Shown: positions 33,981 to 43,110, counted from the first letter of the stretch. The stretch is 64,000 bases of DNA from Pseudothioclava sp033100795 (GCF_033100795.1 NZ_JAWLVI010000005.1:62001-126000), one strand, 5' to 3'. A program made the numbers and translations. Notes: generated by a model not told the origin, from the letters alone.

Positions 33981-34559
33981 TTATTTGCCGCAGGAACGGA
34001 GTTGCTGGCGATACATCTCGGCACGGGCGGCGACCTTGTTGGCCACATCCAGAAGCCAGCCTTTCGACGCATAGGTTCCTCGCGCGAAACCGCCTCGGCC
34101 TTCGTGATAGGCAAGATACTGGCTGCGGGCGTCTGCTTTGGAAATGCCCAGCTGTTCCGACGAGACGCTCATATACCAGCCCATGAAATCGCTGGCGTCC
34201 GAGAAACGGTTGCGTTTGGCGCCATAGCTGCGCGTCGCGCGGCGGTATTCGTCCCACGTCGCGTCGAGCGCCTGACTATAGCCATAGGCCGAGCTTTGCC
34301 GACCGAGCGGGATGATCCCGAGCGCATATTTATGCGGGGTCTTTGCATTCGAGACAAAGCGTGATTCCTGATGGATCGTCGCCATCAGCACATGAACGGG
34401 CACGCCCCATTCGCGCTCGCTGCGTTTCATCGCGGAGTAATACGATGGCTTTTCCCGCGCCAGTGCACATGCGTTATCCAGATTTCTAGGGGCTTTTGAA
34501 CCGCCCCCGCAGGACGCCAGAACCAGCGCCGTAGTCACAAGAATGATGATCTTTTTCAC
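33981..34559 (-). CDS. Lipoprotein with lytic transglycosylase (SLT) domain
   Basis: A 192-residue lipoprotein: lipobox LVLASCGGG puts the lipidated Cys near residue 17. The catalytic Glu is in the IHQESRF motif, followed by GYSQALDATWDEYR, resembling soluble lytic transglycosylase folds that cleave peptidoglycan between MurNAc and GlcNAc. A C-terminal Cys in LRSCGK is also present. The gene is convergent with lolA-like at 33980 with no spacing and faces hspQ across a 177-bp gap. Confidence 0.8.
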   Translation of the reverse strand: MKKIIILVTTALVLASCGGGSKAPRNLDNACALAREKPSYYSAMKRSEREWGVPVHVLMATIHQESRFVSNAKTPHKYALGIIPLGRQSSAYGYSQALDATWDEYRRATRSYGAKRNRFSDASDFMGWYMSVSSEQLGISKADARSQYLAYHEGRGGFARGTYASKGWLLDVANKVAARAEMYRQQLRSCGK

Positions 34560-34736
34560 TGCTCAGCTCATTAAAGGCTATTATTTTTAAGCCATTTTAG
34601 CGGAAAATGTCCGGCGTTGAAACACCTGATCTTGGAACTGTTGGCGGGATAACCACAGTTTGTTTCCGGCGATTTTGTGGCAGAAATATGGACAGCATCT
34701 TGGTGAAAGATTAGTAACGACTAAACGAGGGGTGAG

Positions 34737-35063
34737 ATGCAGCACACACGCGCGAAATACCACATCGGTCAGATCGTTCGGCACCGCAAGCATCCGTTTC
34801 GCGGTGTTGTTTTCGATGTCGATGCGATGTTTTCGAACACTCAGGAATGGTATGACGCCATTCCCGAGGACAGCCGCCCTGTGAAAGACCAGCCGTTTTA
34901 TCATCTTCTGGCTGAAAACGATAATAGCTACTACGTCGCTTATGTGTCCGAGCAAAACCTGATTGCGGATTACTCGGGCGAGCCGGTCGAACATCCCGAT
35001 TTGCAGGATTTGTTCGGCGATTTTGAGGACGGGCGTTACCCGCTGCAATTTCAACTAAATTAG
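34737..35063 (+). CDS. hspQ: Heat shock protein HspQ
   Basis: A 108-residue protein matching HspQ (YccV-like, hemimethylated-DNA-binding fold): AKYHIGQIVRHRKHPFRGVVFDVD at the start, then QPFYHLLAEN and YVSEQNLI. In enterobacteria HspQ is a specificity factor for the Lon protease and affects DnaA stability. AGGGGTGAG precedes the ATG. I looked for a sigma-32 promoter in the 177-bp upstream gap and found only weak partial matches. Confidence 0.9.
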   Translation: MQHTRAKYHIGQIVRHRKHPFRGVVFDVDAMFSNTQEWYDAIPEDSRPVKDQPFYHLLAENDNSYYVAYVSEQNLIADYSGEPVEHPDLQDLFGDFEDGRYPLQFQLN

Positions 35064-35074
35064 GGGCAGCGCGG

Positions 35075-35572
35075 TCAGCCCGGGTTTTCGGTGATGCCCA
35101 GAGGCAGGCGGAAGGCCAGAAGGTTGCGATCATTTTCGCGTCGGTAGCCCAGATCCTCGGCCAGATCCCTGATGAGAAACCAGCCAAAGCCACCTTCCGG
35201 TAGTTCGGCGGGCTCGGGTCGTGACGAGAGTGCGGGATCGGGCGCGCGCAGGCAGCCCATCGGAAGCGCCACCCCGTCGTCACTGACCGAACAGCTCAGA
35301 CCGCGACGGTCGCGCACCATCGAAAGGGTGATCGTTCCGACCCCGTCCTCGCCGTAGCTGTGTTCGACGATATTGTTCAGCACCTCGGCGAGGATCAGTT
35401 CAAGCGTGCCGGCCTCGTCAGCGGTTAGCTGGCGCATGAAGCGGGCGATGGCCGCGCGCAGGGCGGTGCGCACCGACAGAGGGTCGGCCGGAAAGCTGTG
35501 ATGAAAAATCTGCGCTTCAGGTCGCTCGCGTTTTGCTGCATCGCCGAAGCGTGCCGAGCGGTCAACCTGCAT
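35075..35572 (-). CDS. RsbW-type anti-sigma factor kinase (HATPase)
   Basis: A 165-residue single-domain GHKL ATPase: LELILAEVLNNIVEHSYGEDG contains the N-box, CSVSDDGVALP the G1 box and EGGFGWFLIRDLAEDLGY the G2 region. Such proteins phosphorylate a STAS antagonist and bind sigma factors or other partners. The ATG at 35572 has AAGGGG six bases upstream; it overlaps the end of the STAS gene by 11 bases, so the pair is translationally coupled. No PP2C phosphatase or sigma factor is adjacent. Confidence 0.82.
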   Translation of the reverse strand: MQVDRSARFGDAAKRERPEAQIFHHSFPADPLSVRTALRAAIARFMRQLTADEAGTLELILAEVLNNIVEHSYGEDGVGTITLSMVRDRRGLSCSVSDDGVALPMGCLRAPDPALSSRPEPAELPEGGFGWFLIRDLAEDLGYRRENDRNLLAFRLPLGITENPG

Positions 35573-35909
35573 GGCGCACCCCTTCGCTCGTCGCGGCTTC
35601 GATGGTCTCATGGATCGGGAAGACGCTGTCCATCCGGGTCAGGCGGAACACCTTGGCGACATTCGGCGTCAACCCCGCCAGTTCGAGCGAACGTGTCGGC
35701 GCCAGCGATTTCATCACGGCAACCACCGCCCCCAACCCCGAGCTGTCCAGAAAGTCGATGCGCGACATATCCAGGATAACGCGGCGAGAGGGCTGCTGCG
35801 TGATCTCGCGCATCCGGTCCTTGAACCGGATCGCGATGGCGGCATCAAGACGCTCTTCTCCGACGTAGACGACAAGCGCACCGGCGCGGGCTTCTGCGGA
35901 TAAATTCAT
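35562..35909 (-). CDS. STAS-domain anti-sigma factor antagonist
   Basis: A 115-residue single STAS domain. The motif RIDFLDSSGLGAVVAV contains the phosphorylatable serine (Ser56 or Ser57). It is the expected substrate of the kinase encoded immediately downstream, so the two form a partner-switching pair. The phosphatase that would reset it is not in this neighbourhood. A 151-bp gap separates it from the divergent fRMsr gene; nothing else was recognised there. Confidence 0.86.
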   Translation of the reverse strand: MNLSAEARAGALVVYVGEERLDAAIAIRFKDRMREITQQPSRRVILDMSRIDFLDSSGLGAVVAVMKSLAPTRSLELAGLTPNVAKVFRLTRMDSVFPIHETIEAATSEGVRHAG

Positions 35910-36060
35910 TACTCACTGGCTCCTGCGGAGATATTTCCGACAAGGCTACGGCGCAAAGCTTACCAAAGCGTATCCAAAGCCGGATTTACTGCGACAGCGG
36001 GCTTGCGCGCGGGCGGGGCGCGTGATGAAAAATGGCGTCACCAACCGGCAGGAGAGCATC

Positions 36061-36513
36061 ATGCGCGTCACTTACCCCGATCTTGAACGCACGGTTCAGG
36101 CGCTTGTCGCGGGCGAGACCGATGAGGTGTCGCTGATGGCGACGCTGGCCTGCGAGATACATCATGCCGACGACCGGTTCGACTGGACGGGGTTCTATCG
36201 GGTGGTGGCGCCTGAAGTTCTGAAAATCGGGCCATATCAAGGGGGGCACGGCTGCCTTGTGATCCCGTTCTCCAAGGGTGTTTGTGGTGCTGCCGCGCGC
36301 ACCGGAAAAACCCAGCTTGTGCCGGATGTCGATGCATTTCCGGGGCATATCGCCTGCGCCTCCAGCACGCGGTCCGAGCTGGTGATCCCGGTCAATGCGC
36401 GCCGTGGCCTGATCGGCGTGCTGGACATCGACAGCAATCAGCCCGACGCCTTTACCGCAGAGGACGCGGCTGCGCTGGAACGGCTTTTGGCCGATGTATT
36501 TGGTGCGCTCTGA
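36061..36513 (+). CDS. GAF-domain free methionine-(R)-sulfoxide reductase
   Basis: A 150-residue GAF protein. Cys65, Cys75 and Cys99 have exactly the spacing (10, then 24) of the three redox Cys of E. coli fRMsr (84, 94, 118), within GPYQGGHGC, GVCG and FPGHIAC. SELVIPV follows as in the family. It reduces free methionine-R-sulfoxide in the cytoplasm. AGGAGA lies upstream of the chosen ATG; an in-frame GTG at 36022 is less likely. Confidence 0.88.
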   Translation: MRVTYPDLERTVQALVAGETDEVSLMATLACEIHHADDRFDWTGFYRVVAPEVLKIGPYQGGHGCLVIPFSKGVCGAAARTGKTQLVPDVDAFPGHIACASSTRSELVIPVNARRGLIGVLDIDSNQPDAFTAEDAAALERLLADVFGAL

Positions 36514-36549
36514 CTTGACGAAGGGCGCTGGTGCCGCCATGCCGCTGCT

Positions 36550-37200
36550 ATGACAGAGTATCGCTACGATCCACCGACCGAGCCACCGCGCATCCTTCAT
36601 GCGGATCACGAAATCCTTGTGGTCGACAAGCAGGCGGGGCTGTTGTCCGTTCCCGGCAAGGGGCCGGACAAGGCCGATTGCCTGATCGCGCGGCTGGCGA
36701 AAATCTACCCGGAGGTGCTGCTGGTGCACCGGCTGGATACCGATACCTCGGGCGTGATGGTCTTTGCGCTGACGCCCCATGCGCAACGCCATCTGGGCTT
36801 GCAGTTCGAAAATCGCCAAACCAAGAAAACCTATCAGGCGCTCTTGTGGGGGGAGCTGGCCGAAAAAGAGGGGCGGGTTGATCTACCGCTTTGCGTCGAC
36901 TGGCCCAACCGTCCGCGCCAGCATGTGAACCACGAACACGGGCGTCCGGCGCAGACCGATTGGCGGGTGATGCGCCATGAGGGCGGGAATACCCGCATTC
37001 GCCTGATGCCGGTGACGGGGCGCTCGCACCAGTTGCGGGTGCATATGATGGAGCTAGGCCACCCGATCCTTGGTGATCCGCTCTATGCCGAAGGCCTTGC
37101 GCGCGATTTCCCGCGCCTGATGCTGCACGCAGAGATGCTGAAGTTCCGCCATCCCGATGGCGGGCAGCACCTGAGCTTCAGGGCCGAGTGTCCGTTCTAG
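36550..37200 (+). CDS. RluA-family pseudouridine synthase
   Basis: A 216-residue enzyme. The catalytic Asp63 lies in the HRLDTDTSG motif, with KTYQALLWG and RLMPVTGRSHQLRVHM as the other conserved blocks. It lacks an N-terminal S4 domain, so it resembles the short RluA class that modifies both 23S rRNA and tRNA, but the target base is not certain. It starts 36 bp after the fRMsr gene. Confidence 0.9.
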   Translation: MTEYRYDPPTEPPRILHADHEILVVDKQAGLLSVPGKGPDKADCLIARLAKIYPEVLLVHRLDTDTSGVMVFALTPHAQRHLGLQFENRQTKKTYQALLWGELAEKEGRVDLPLCVDWPNRPRQHVNHEHGRPAQTDWRVMRHEGGNTRIRLMPVTGRSHQLRVHMMELGHPILGDPLYAEGLARDFPRLMLHAEMLKFRHPDGGQHLSFRAECPF

Positions 37201-37204
37201 GGGG

Positions 37205-37444
37205 TTATCGCTCGGCGTAGCGCTGTTCGGTCAGGGCGTAGCCCCTGCGTTGCGCGCGCCTGCGCCAGAGGTCGGCGGCCATAGCCGCATCGCGCAGATT
37301 GGAAAACCATGTGCTGCGCATCCCTGCGGCCCGCCCGCGTCGTCCCCATTCGCGCATGACAAGATATTCGCCGAACAGGTTGTCGGTGACTTCAACGCGG
37401 TAGAAGTTGAACCCGCGCGGCCGATGAAGGAGCAGATTGAGCAT
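37205..37444 (-). CDS. Stand-alone WGR domain protein
   Basis: A 79-residue protein made up of one WGR domain: a FNFYRVEV strand, then LVMREWGRRGRAAG with the defining Trp-Gly-Arg, and a helix rich in Arg and Ala. WGR domains are found in PARPs and in some bacterial DNA-repair or polymerase-linked proteins and bind nucleic acid. Here it stands alone, convergent with the rluA-like gene (4-bp gap) and 66 bp downstream of the response regulator gene on the same strand. Confidence 0.82.
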   Translation of the reverse strand: MLNLLLHRPRGFNFYRVEVTDNLFGEYLVMREWGRRGRAAGMRSTWFSNLRDAAMAADLWRRRAQRRGYALTEQRYAER

Positions 37445-37510
37445 GGCAGTGTTTCCCCCCGGAAAGCCTGCCCAGAGAATCAGATCGGCGCGCCAAGGTC
37501 CAGAGGGTTT

Positions 37511-38218
37511 TCAACTCCAGCCGACATCGCCGAGGAAAATATATCCCGCCCCGTAGATCGTCTTGATAAGCTTAGGGTTTTTCGGGTCTTCACCCAGTTT
37601 CGTTCGCAGCCGCGAGATCCGCACATCCATCGCGCGATCAAAGCTTTCGCCCGCCGCGCCGCCAAGGGTTTCTTGCATCTGCGCGCGGGTAATCAGGCGG
37701 TTCGGGCTTTCAAGGAAAAGGCGCAGAACCTCGCCCTCGGCATGGCTGAAGGTGGTTTCCTCGCCACGTTCGTTGACCAGAACATAGCGGTCGAAATGGG
37801 CGCGCCAGCCCGCGAATGAGGCGACCATATGCGCGGCGCTGGTTTCTGTGCGCCCCTTGCGCAGGCGCGCGCGGATGCGGGCGACGACCTCGGTCGGGTC
37901 GAAGGGTTTGATGATGTAGTCATCAGCCCCCAGTTCGAGCCCCGTGACGCGGTCCTGCACCTGCGCGCGGCCCGAAATGATGATGATCGCGGCGCCCGAT
38001 TCCAGTGCCAGCCGGTGCACCAGTGCCAGACCGTCCCTGTCGGGCAGGCCCAGATCGACAAGGCAGACATCGGGGGCGGTGCGTTTGAGACCCGCCTCGA
38101 ACTCGGTCGCGCGGCCATAGCAGGTGGTGCGGAAGCCCGCCTCTTCCAGCGCGTCCGAGAGCATCCTGCGGATCTCGGGTTCGTCATCGAGGATCGCGAC
38201 ATGGGGCAGGTTGGTCAT
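37511..38218 (-). CDS. OmpR-family response regulator
   Basis: A 235-residue two-domain regulator: receiver with acidic pocket Asp11-Asp12, phosphoacceptor Asp55 (CLVDLGLPDRDG) and conserved Lys in YIIKPFDPTEV, then a winged-helix DNA-binding domain ending IKTIYGAGYIFLG. Its start overlaps the stop of the hybrid kinase gene by four bases (ATGA), so they form a two-component operon. OmpR-type proteins bind direct repeats with about 10-bp phasing, and such a repeat lies upstream of the kinase gene. Confidence 0.93.
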   Translation of the reverse strand: MTNLPHVAILDDEPEIRRMLSDALEEAGFRTTCYGRATEFEAGLKRTAPDVCLVDLGLPDRDGLALVHRLALESGAAIIIISGRAQVQDRVTGLELGADDYIIKPFDPTEVVARIRARLRKGRTETSAAHMVASFAGWRAHFDRYVLVNERGEETTFSHAEGEVLRLFLESPNRLITRAQMQETLGGAAGESFDRAMDVRISRLRTKLGEDPKNPKLIKTIYGAGYIFLGDVGWS

Positions 38219-40119
38219 TGGCTGACTCCGGACAATACGGCGGCAAGCTCGCCTTGCGAGAAGGGCTTTTGCAGCACGGGGCAGGGGGCGGATGCGCGCA
38301 ATATGTCACCCGGCGGCAGAGATGTCATCAGGATCACCGGAAGACGTTGCGCAAGGGCAAAGGCCAGATCGACGCCAGTGCCTTCGCCCGCAAGCTGGAT
38401 GTCAGAGAGCACCAGTTTCACCTCGGGCAGATCGCTGAGCGCCGTGGCCTCGTCGACCGTCTCGGCCTCAAGCACGGAATGGCCAAGCCCCGTCAGCATG
38501 TCGCGCACATTGGTGCGGATCGTATCGTTGTCCTCGACCAGCAGCACCAGCATCGGGCGCGCGCCTTTGGCTTTGCGCAGTGGCAGGCGCATTACAACGC
38601 GCGCGCCCATGCCGGTGTTCTCAAGCCTGACCGAGCCGCCCGCGAGTTTCGCCTGATCGTAGACCATCGACAACCCCAGTCCCGAGCCTTCGCCGCCCTT
38701 GGTGGTGAAGAACGGGTCCAGCGCGCGCTCAAGAGCTTCGGGCGAGAAACCGGGGCCGGTATCGGCGGCGGAAAACTCGATCCATGTATCCTGAACCGGA
38801 CGGGCCTCCAGCACGATTTTGCCGCCCGCCGGTGCCATCGCGTCGCGCGCGTTCAAAAGCAGGTTCAGCAAGCTGTCCTGAAGCGGACCGGGGTCAAGCA
38901 GAACGGGCGTGTCCAGCCCCTCGATTGTGGTTTGCAGATTGACGTTCTCGCCCAAAGTCGGGCGCGCCATCGCGGCCAGATCCTCGATCAGCGGCGTCAG
39001 TTCCACCGCCTGCGGGCGCAGCTCGCGCTTGCCGGAAATCGCGGCGATCCGGTCGAGCAGAGTGCCGCCGCGCCGCGCTGCGGCCAAGGTCGCATGGGCC
39101 AGCTCTTTTGCCTCGTCGGGCAGCCCTTCCATCCGCTCGATCCGGCCTTGCAGGCCAAGGATAATTGTCAAGAGGTTCGCGAAATCATGCGCCAGACCTG
39201 AGCTAAGCTTGGCCGCCAATTCGCGCTTGGACGCCTGTGACAGCGCCGCGCGGGCCTGTGTTTCGCTGGTGACATCGGTCGAGAGGATAAAGAGGCCCGA
39301 GACCTCGCTGTCGCTATCGCGCTCGGGTGTCAGCGCGATGCGGATGCGGCGGCCCGATGGTTCGTGGGTGATTTCCAGAACGCTGGCCTCGCCGTTGAAG
39401 GCGCGGATGAAGCTGGGGTTGATCTTCTGGAAGGTCTCTTCGCCCAAAGCCTCGATCGCGTGCTTGCCGATCACCTCGGCGGCGCTGCCGGGCATCACCG
39501 AGGACAGCCGCCGGTTCGAGAAGGTGTAGATGTAATTGCGGTTGATATGCGCGATATGCGCGGGCGTCATCTCGGTCACCTGACGGGTGCGGGCCTCGAT
39601 CGCGGTGATTTCAGCCTTGGCCTCTTCAAGCGCGGCATTGGTTGCGGCCAGCGCGCGGTTCGCCTGCGCCAGCGCCTCGGCATGGTCGAGAACCTGCTCC
39701 GAGAGTTCTTCGGACCGCGCGCGCAAGAGCGATTCCTGCCGCTTGATCTCGGTAATGTCGGTGTAGACCGTCACCCACCCGCCTTGCGGCAGAGGCGCAC
39801 CCTCAACGGCGATGGTGCGACCGTTGGCGCGGGTGCGCTCCATGTAGTGCGCCTTGAAGGTGCTTGCCTGTTCAACGCGGGCCGCGACCGATTCCTCGAT
39901 GTCGGTCACCTCGCCATATTCGCCGCGTGCGACCAGAAACCGAATCGTATCTTCGAAGGATGTGCCGGGGCGGGTTAGCGCCTCGGGCAGGTTGAACATG
40001 AGCTGATAGGGCCGGTTCGACACCGCAAGTTTCAGATCGCTATCGAAAATCGAGATCGCCTGCTGGATCAGGTTCAGCCCTGCCCGCGTTAGCCGTTCGC
40101 GTGAATTATCGGTGCTCAT
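38215..40119 (-). CDS. PAS-domain hybrid histidine kinase
   Basis: A 634-residue soluble sensor kinase without transmembrane segments. It has two PAS domains (about residues 10-130 and 180-290) joined by a coiled coil, a HisKA-like domain with His311 in SGLAHDFANLLTIILG, HATPase motifs (LLNARDAM, ADTGPGF, GEGSGLGLSM), and a C-terminal receiver (LLVEDNDTIR; Asp in LVLSDIQLAG; Lys in LQKPFSQ). The start at 40119 gives the natural N terminus. The signal is cytoplasmic and unknown. The partner regulator is the overlapping downstream gene. Confidence 0.91.
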   Translation of the reverse strand: MSTDNSRERLTRAGLNLIQQAISIFDSDLKLAVSNRPYQLMFNLPEALTRPGTSFEDTIRFLVARGEYGEVTDIEESVAARVEQASTFKAHYMERTRANGRTIAVEGAPLPQGGWVTVYTDITEIKRQESLLRARSEELSEQVLDHAEALAQANRALAATNAALEEAKAEITAIEARTRQVTEMTPAHIAHINRNYIYTFSNRRLSSVMPGSAAEVIGKHAIEALGEETFQKINPSFIRAFNGEASVLEITHEPSGRRIRIALTPERDSDSEVSGLFILSTDVTSETQARAALSQASKRELAAKLSSGLAHDFANLLTIILGLQGRIERMEGLPDEAKELAHATLAAARRGGTLLDRIAAISGKRELRPQAVELTPLIEDLAAMARPTLGENVNLQTTIEGLDTPVLLDPGPLQDSLLNLLLNARDAMAPAGGKIVLEARPVQDTWIEFSAADTGPGFSPEALERALDPFFTTKGGEGSGLGLSMVYDQAKLAGGSVRLENTGMGARVVMRLPLRKAKGARPMLVLLVEDNDTIRTNVRDMLTGLGHSVLEAETVDEATALSDLPEVKLVLSDIQLAGEGTGVDLAFALAQRLPVILMTSLPPGDILRASAPCPVLQKPFSQGELAAVLSGVSQ

Positions 40120-40183
40120 GGTATTCTCTCCTGCCCCATCGCTAACACCCTGAAACGCGGGGGCAAAGCGCAGAATGCGCGCT

Positions 40184-40201
40184 GTAAGAATTCGTAAGAA
40201 T
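40184..40201. promoter_or_regulatory. 10-bp-phased direct repeat in divergent promoter region
   Basis: GTAAGAAT occurs at 40184-40191 and again at 40194-40201, exactly one helical turn apart, in the 196-bp gap between the kinase/regulator operon and the acyl-CoA synthetase/ABC operon. OmpR-family regulators usually bind such tandem half-sites, and one is encoded next door. Function is inferred. Confidence 0.5.
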
Positions 40202-40315
40202 CGCGAAAAAATCAGGAAATGTTTGACGGAGAACCTGCCGCCGTGACGCAATGGGCGAGAGAGGAATCGCCCTTCGTGCGGAATGCGCCTGAAGATGGGC
40301 GCAAGGGAGGAAACA

Positions 40316-42292
40316 TTGGCTGACGCAATCGCCGCAGGAAATGCCCTGCAGTCGATTCCGGCTTTGCTTGCGCGAAACGCTGAGCGTTACGCGCGCATGC
40401 CGGCATATCGGGAAAAAGAATTCGGGATCTGGCAGTGCTGGACCTGGGCCGAGACGCAAGAAGAGATCCGCGCGATGGCGCTCGGGTTCCTCTCGATCGG
40501 TGTCGAGCGTGGAGATCACATCGCGATCATCGGGCGCAACCGTCCGATGCATTACTGGGCGATGGTGGCCGCGCAGATGTGCGGCGCGATTCCGGTGCCG
40601 CTGTATCAGGATGCTGTGGCCGAAGAGATGGCCTATGTTCTGGAAAACTGCGGCGCGCGTTTCGTCGTTTGTGGCGATCAGGAGCAAGTCGACAAGGTTG
40701 TCGATGTCGAGGACCGGCTCCACACGATCAAGCACGTCATGTATACCGACAAGCGCGGGATGCGGAAATACGACCACTCGCGCATGAACGCGCTGGAGGA
40801 TGTGCAATCCGAGGGCCGCGCCGGTCACTACCGCTATGAAGAAGAGCTGAACAAGCGCATTGCCGAGCTGACCTACGACTCGACCTGCGTGATGCTTTAT
40901 ACCTCGGGGACGACGGGCAAGCCGAAGGGCGTGGTTCTGTCGAACCGCAACATTGTCGAGACGGCGAAGGCGTCGGCAAGCTTTGATCGCCTGAAAAAGG
41001 ATGAAGAGGTTCTGGCCTATCTGCCGATGGCATGGGTTGGTGACTTCATCTTCTCGATCGGTCAGGCCTATTGGGCGGGCTTTACGGTGAATTGCCCCGA
41101 AGCGCCCGAAACCATGATGACGGACCTGCGCGAAATCGGCCCGACCTATTTCTTCGCGCCGCCGCGGGTGTTCGAGAACCAGCTCACCTCGGTGATGATC
41201 CGCATGGAAGACGCGGGCAAGTTCAAGAAGTGGCTGTTCGATCGCTATATGGCGGTGGCCCGCAAGGTCGGCCCGGCTATTCTGGATGGCAAGCCGGTGT
41301 CTCTGGCGGATCGTATCAGCTATGCGCTTGGCGATTTCTTCATCTATGGCCCGCTGAAAAACACGCTTGGCTTCTCGCGCATCCGCGTGGGCTATACCGC
41401 CGGTGAAGCGATCGGGCCGGAACTGTTCGAGTTCTACCGCTCGCTCGGGATCAACCTCAAGCAGCTGTATGGCCAGACCGAGGCGTCGGTGTTCATCACC
41501 CAGCACCCCGATGGCGAAGTGCGCTCGGATACCGTTGGCGTGCCCTCTCCGGGTGTCGAGGTGCGGATCGGCGACAATGGCGAGGTTTACTACCGCAGCG
41601 CGGGCACCTTCGTCGAATATTACAACAACCCCGAAAGCACTGCCTCGACCAAAGACCCGGAAGGCTGGGTCGCGACGGGGGATGCAGGGTTCTTCGAGGA
41701 AGACTCGGGCCACCTGCGCATCATCGACCGTGCCAAGGACGTGGGTAAAATGGCCGATGGGCGGTTGTTTGCGCCGAAGTATGTCGAAAACAAGCTCAAG
41801 TTCTATCCGAATATCCTTGAGGCCGTCGTCTTTGGCGCAGGCAAGGATAGCTGCACCGCCTTCATCAACATCGACCTGACGGCGGTCGGTAACTGGGCCG
41901 AGCGGAACAACATCGCTTATGCCTCGTATCAGGAGCTTGCAGGCCACCCGAAGGTCTACGAGATGATCAAGGCCCATGTCGAAGAGGCAAACGCCTCGGT
42001 CGCGCAGGACAAGATCCTGTCGGGCTGCCAGATCAGCCGCTTCCTGATCCTGCACAAGGAACTGGATGCCGATGACGGCGAGATGACCCGCACCCGCAAA
42101 GTGCGCCGTAATATCGTCGCTGAAAAATACGCCGATCTGATTGATGCGCTCTATGCGGGGCTTTCGGAAATCTACACCGAAACCGAAGTGACCTATGAAG
42201 ACGGTCGCAAAGGCTCGATCAAGGCAACGCTGCGTCTGGAAGATGCGCGCGTTGTCGGCGCCACCACCAAGACGCCGGAGGCCGCGGAATGA
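40316..42292 (+). CDS. AMP-binding acyl-CoA synthetase, transporter-linked
   Basis: A 658-residue adenylate-forming enzyme. The P-loop-like motif is VMLYTSGTTGKPKGVVLSN, with GYTAGEAIGPE, YGQTEAS and WVATGDAGFFEEDSGHL as the later A-motifs, and RNIVAEKYADLIDALY at the end, typical of long-chain fatty acyl-CoA ligases. The TTG at 40316 is preferred because AAGGGAGGA lies six bases upstream; the ATG at 40283 has no such site. It overlaps livG by four bases and heads an eight-gene operon, suggesting it activates the acid that the importer brings in. Confidence 0.9.
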   Translation: MADAIAAGNALQSIPALLARNAERYARMPAYREKEFGIWQCWTWAETQEEIRAMALGFLSIGVERGDHIAIIGRNRPMHYWAMVAAQMCGAIPVPLYQDAVAEEMAYVLENCGARFVVCGDQEQVDKVVDVEDRLHTIKHVMYTDKRGMRKYDHSRMNALEDVQSEGRAGHYRYEEELNKRIAELTYDSTCVMLYTSGTTGKPKGVVLSNRNIVETAKASASFDRLKKDEEVLAYLPMAWVGDFIFSIGQAYWAGFTVNCPEAPETMMTDLREIGPTYFFAPPRVFENQLTSVMIRMEDAGKFKKWLFDRYMAVARKVGPAILDGKPVSLADRISYALGDFFIYGPLKNTLGFSRIRVGYTAGEAIGPELFEFYRSLGINLKQLYGQTEASVFITQHPDGEVRSDTVGVPSPGVEVRIGDNGEVYYRSAGTFVEYYNNPESTASTKDPEGWVATGDAGFFEEDSGHLRIIDRAKDVGKMADGRLFAPKYVENKLKFYPNILEAVVFGAGKDSCTAFINIDLTAVGNWAERNNIAYASYQELAGHPKVYEMIKAHVEEANASVAQDKILSGCQISRFLILHKELDADDGEMTRTRKVRRNIVAEKYADLIDALYAGLSEIYTETEVTYEDGRKGSIKATLRLEDARVVGATTKTPEAAE

Positions 42293-43110
42293 ACGACATG
42301 ACCGAAGGCTACATCACCGAGGACGGCCGCAAAATCGGCGGCACCTTGATGGAACTGAAAAACATCACGCTGCGCTTTGGCGGCGTGGTCGCGATCAAGG
42401 ACATTTCCTTCGACATCCGTGACGGCGAGATCCGCGCGATCATCGGCCCGAACGGGGCGGGGAAATCCTCGATGCTGAACGTGATCTCGGGCTTCTATAT
42501 TCCCACCGAGGGCGAGGTCTGGTTCAAGGGCTACAAGCGCGGGCCGATGCGCCCCTATCAGGTGGCCCAGCTTGGCATTGCGCGGACCTTCCAGAACATC
42601 GCTCTGTTCGACGGGATGTCGGTGCTCGACAACATCATGACCGGTCGTCTGACGATGATGAAAAAAGGTCTGCTGGCGCAGGCTGGCTGGTGGTGGTCTG
42701 GTGCGGCCAAGGAAGAGGACGAACACCGCGAGAAGGTCGAAAAGATCATCGACTTCCTTGAGATCCAGAACATCCGCAAAACGCCGGTGGGCCGCTTGCC
42801 CTATGGTCTGAAAAAGCGGGTCGAACTGGCGCGCGCTCTCGCGGCAGAGCCGAAGATCCTGCTGCTGGACGAGCCGATGGCCGGCATGAACGTCGAGGAA
42901 AAAGAGGACATGTGCCGCTTTATTCTTGATGTGAACGATGAATTCGGCACCACGATTGTCCTGATCGAACACGATATGGGCGTGGTTATGGACCTCTCGG
43001 ACCGCGTGGTCGTTATGGATTATGGCCGCAAGATCGGTGACGGCCCGCCAGACGAAGTGCGCAACAACCAGGATGTGATCGACGCGTATCTGGGGGTGTC
43101 CCATGATTAA
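42289..43110 (+). CDS. Liv-type ABC transporter ATP-binding protein (LivG-like)
   Basis: A 273-residue ATPase: Walker A IIGPNGAGKSSMLN, Q-loop region ARTFQNIALFDGMSVLDNIM, signature region PYGLKKRVELARALAAEPKILLLDEPMAGMN and the His-switch IEHDMGVVM. The ABC signature reads LPYGLKKR in place of LSGGQ, as in the LivG class. Import of a branched-chain-amino-acid-like or carboxylic solute is expected. It overlaps the ligase gene upstream by four bases. Confidence 0.93.
   Translation: MNDMTEGYITEDGRKIGGTLMELKNITLRFGGVVAIKDISFDIRDGEIRAIIGPNGAGKSSMLNVISGFYIPTEGEVWFKGYKRGPMRPYQVAQLGIARTFQNIALFDGMSVLDNIMTGRLTMMKKGLLAQAGWWWSGAAKEEDEHREKVEKIIDFLEIQNIRKTPVGRLPYGLKKRVELARALAAEPKILLLDEPMAGMNVEEKEDMCRFILDVNDEFGTTIVLIEHDMGVVMDLSDRVVVMDYGRKIGDGPPDEVRNNQDVIDAYLGVSHD

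Noticed and set aside
34631..34727. Sigma-32 promoter for hspQ
   Set aside because: Two CTTG boxes (34631 and 34699) exist, but the -10 positions read CCACAGT and CTAAACG, too far from CYTATNT.
40120..40315. Riboswitch or small RNA in the divergent kinase/ligase gap
   Set aside because: Only the phased direct repeat stands out; no extended pairing or known aptamer core was visible by eye.
40142..42055. 637-codon frame antisense to the acyl-CoA synthetase
   Set aside because: Same reason; the opposite strand carries all adenylation motifs.
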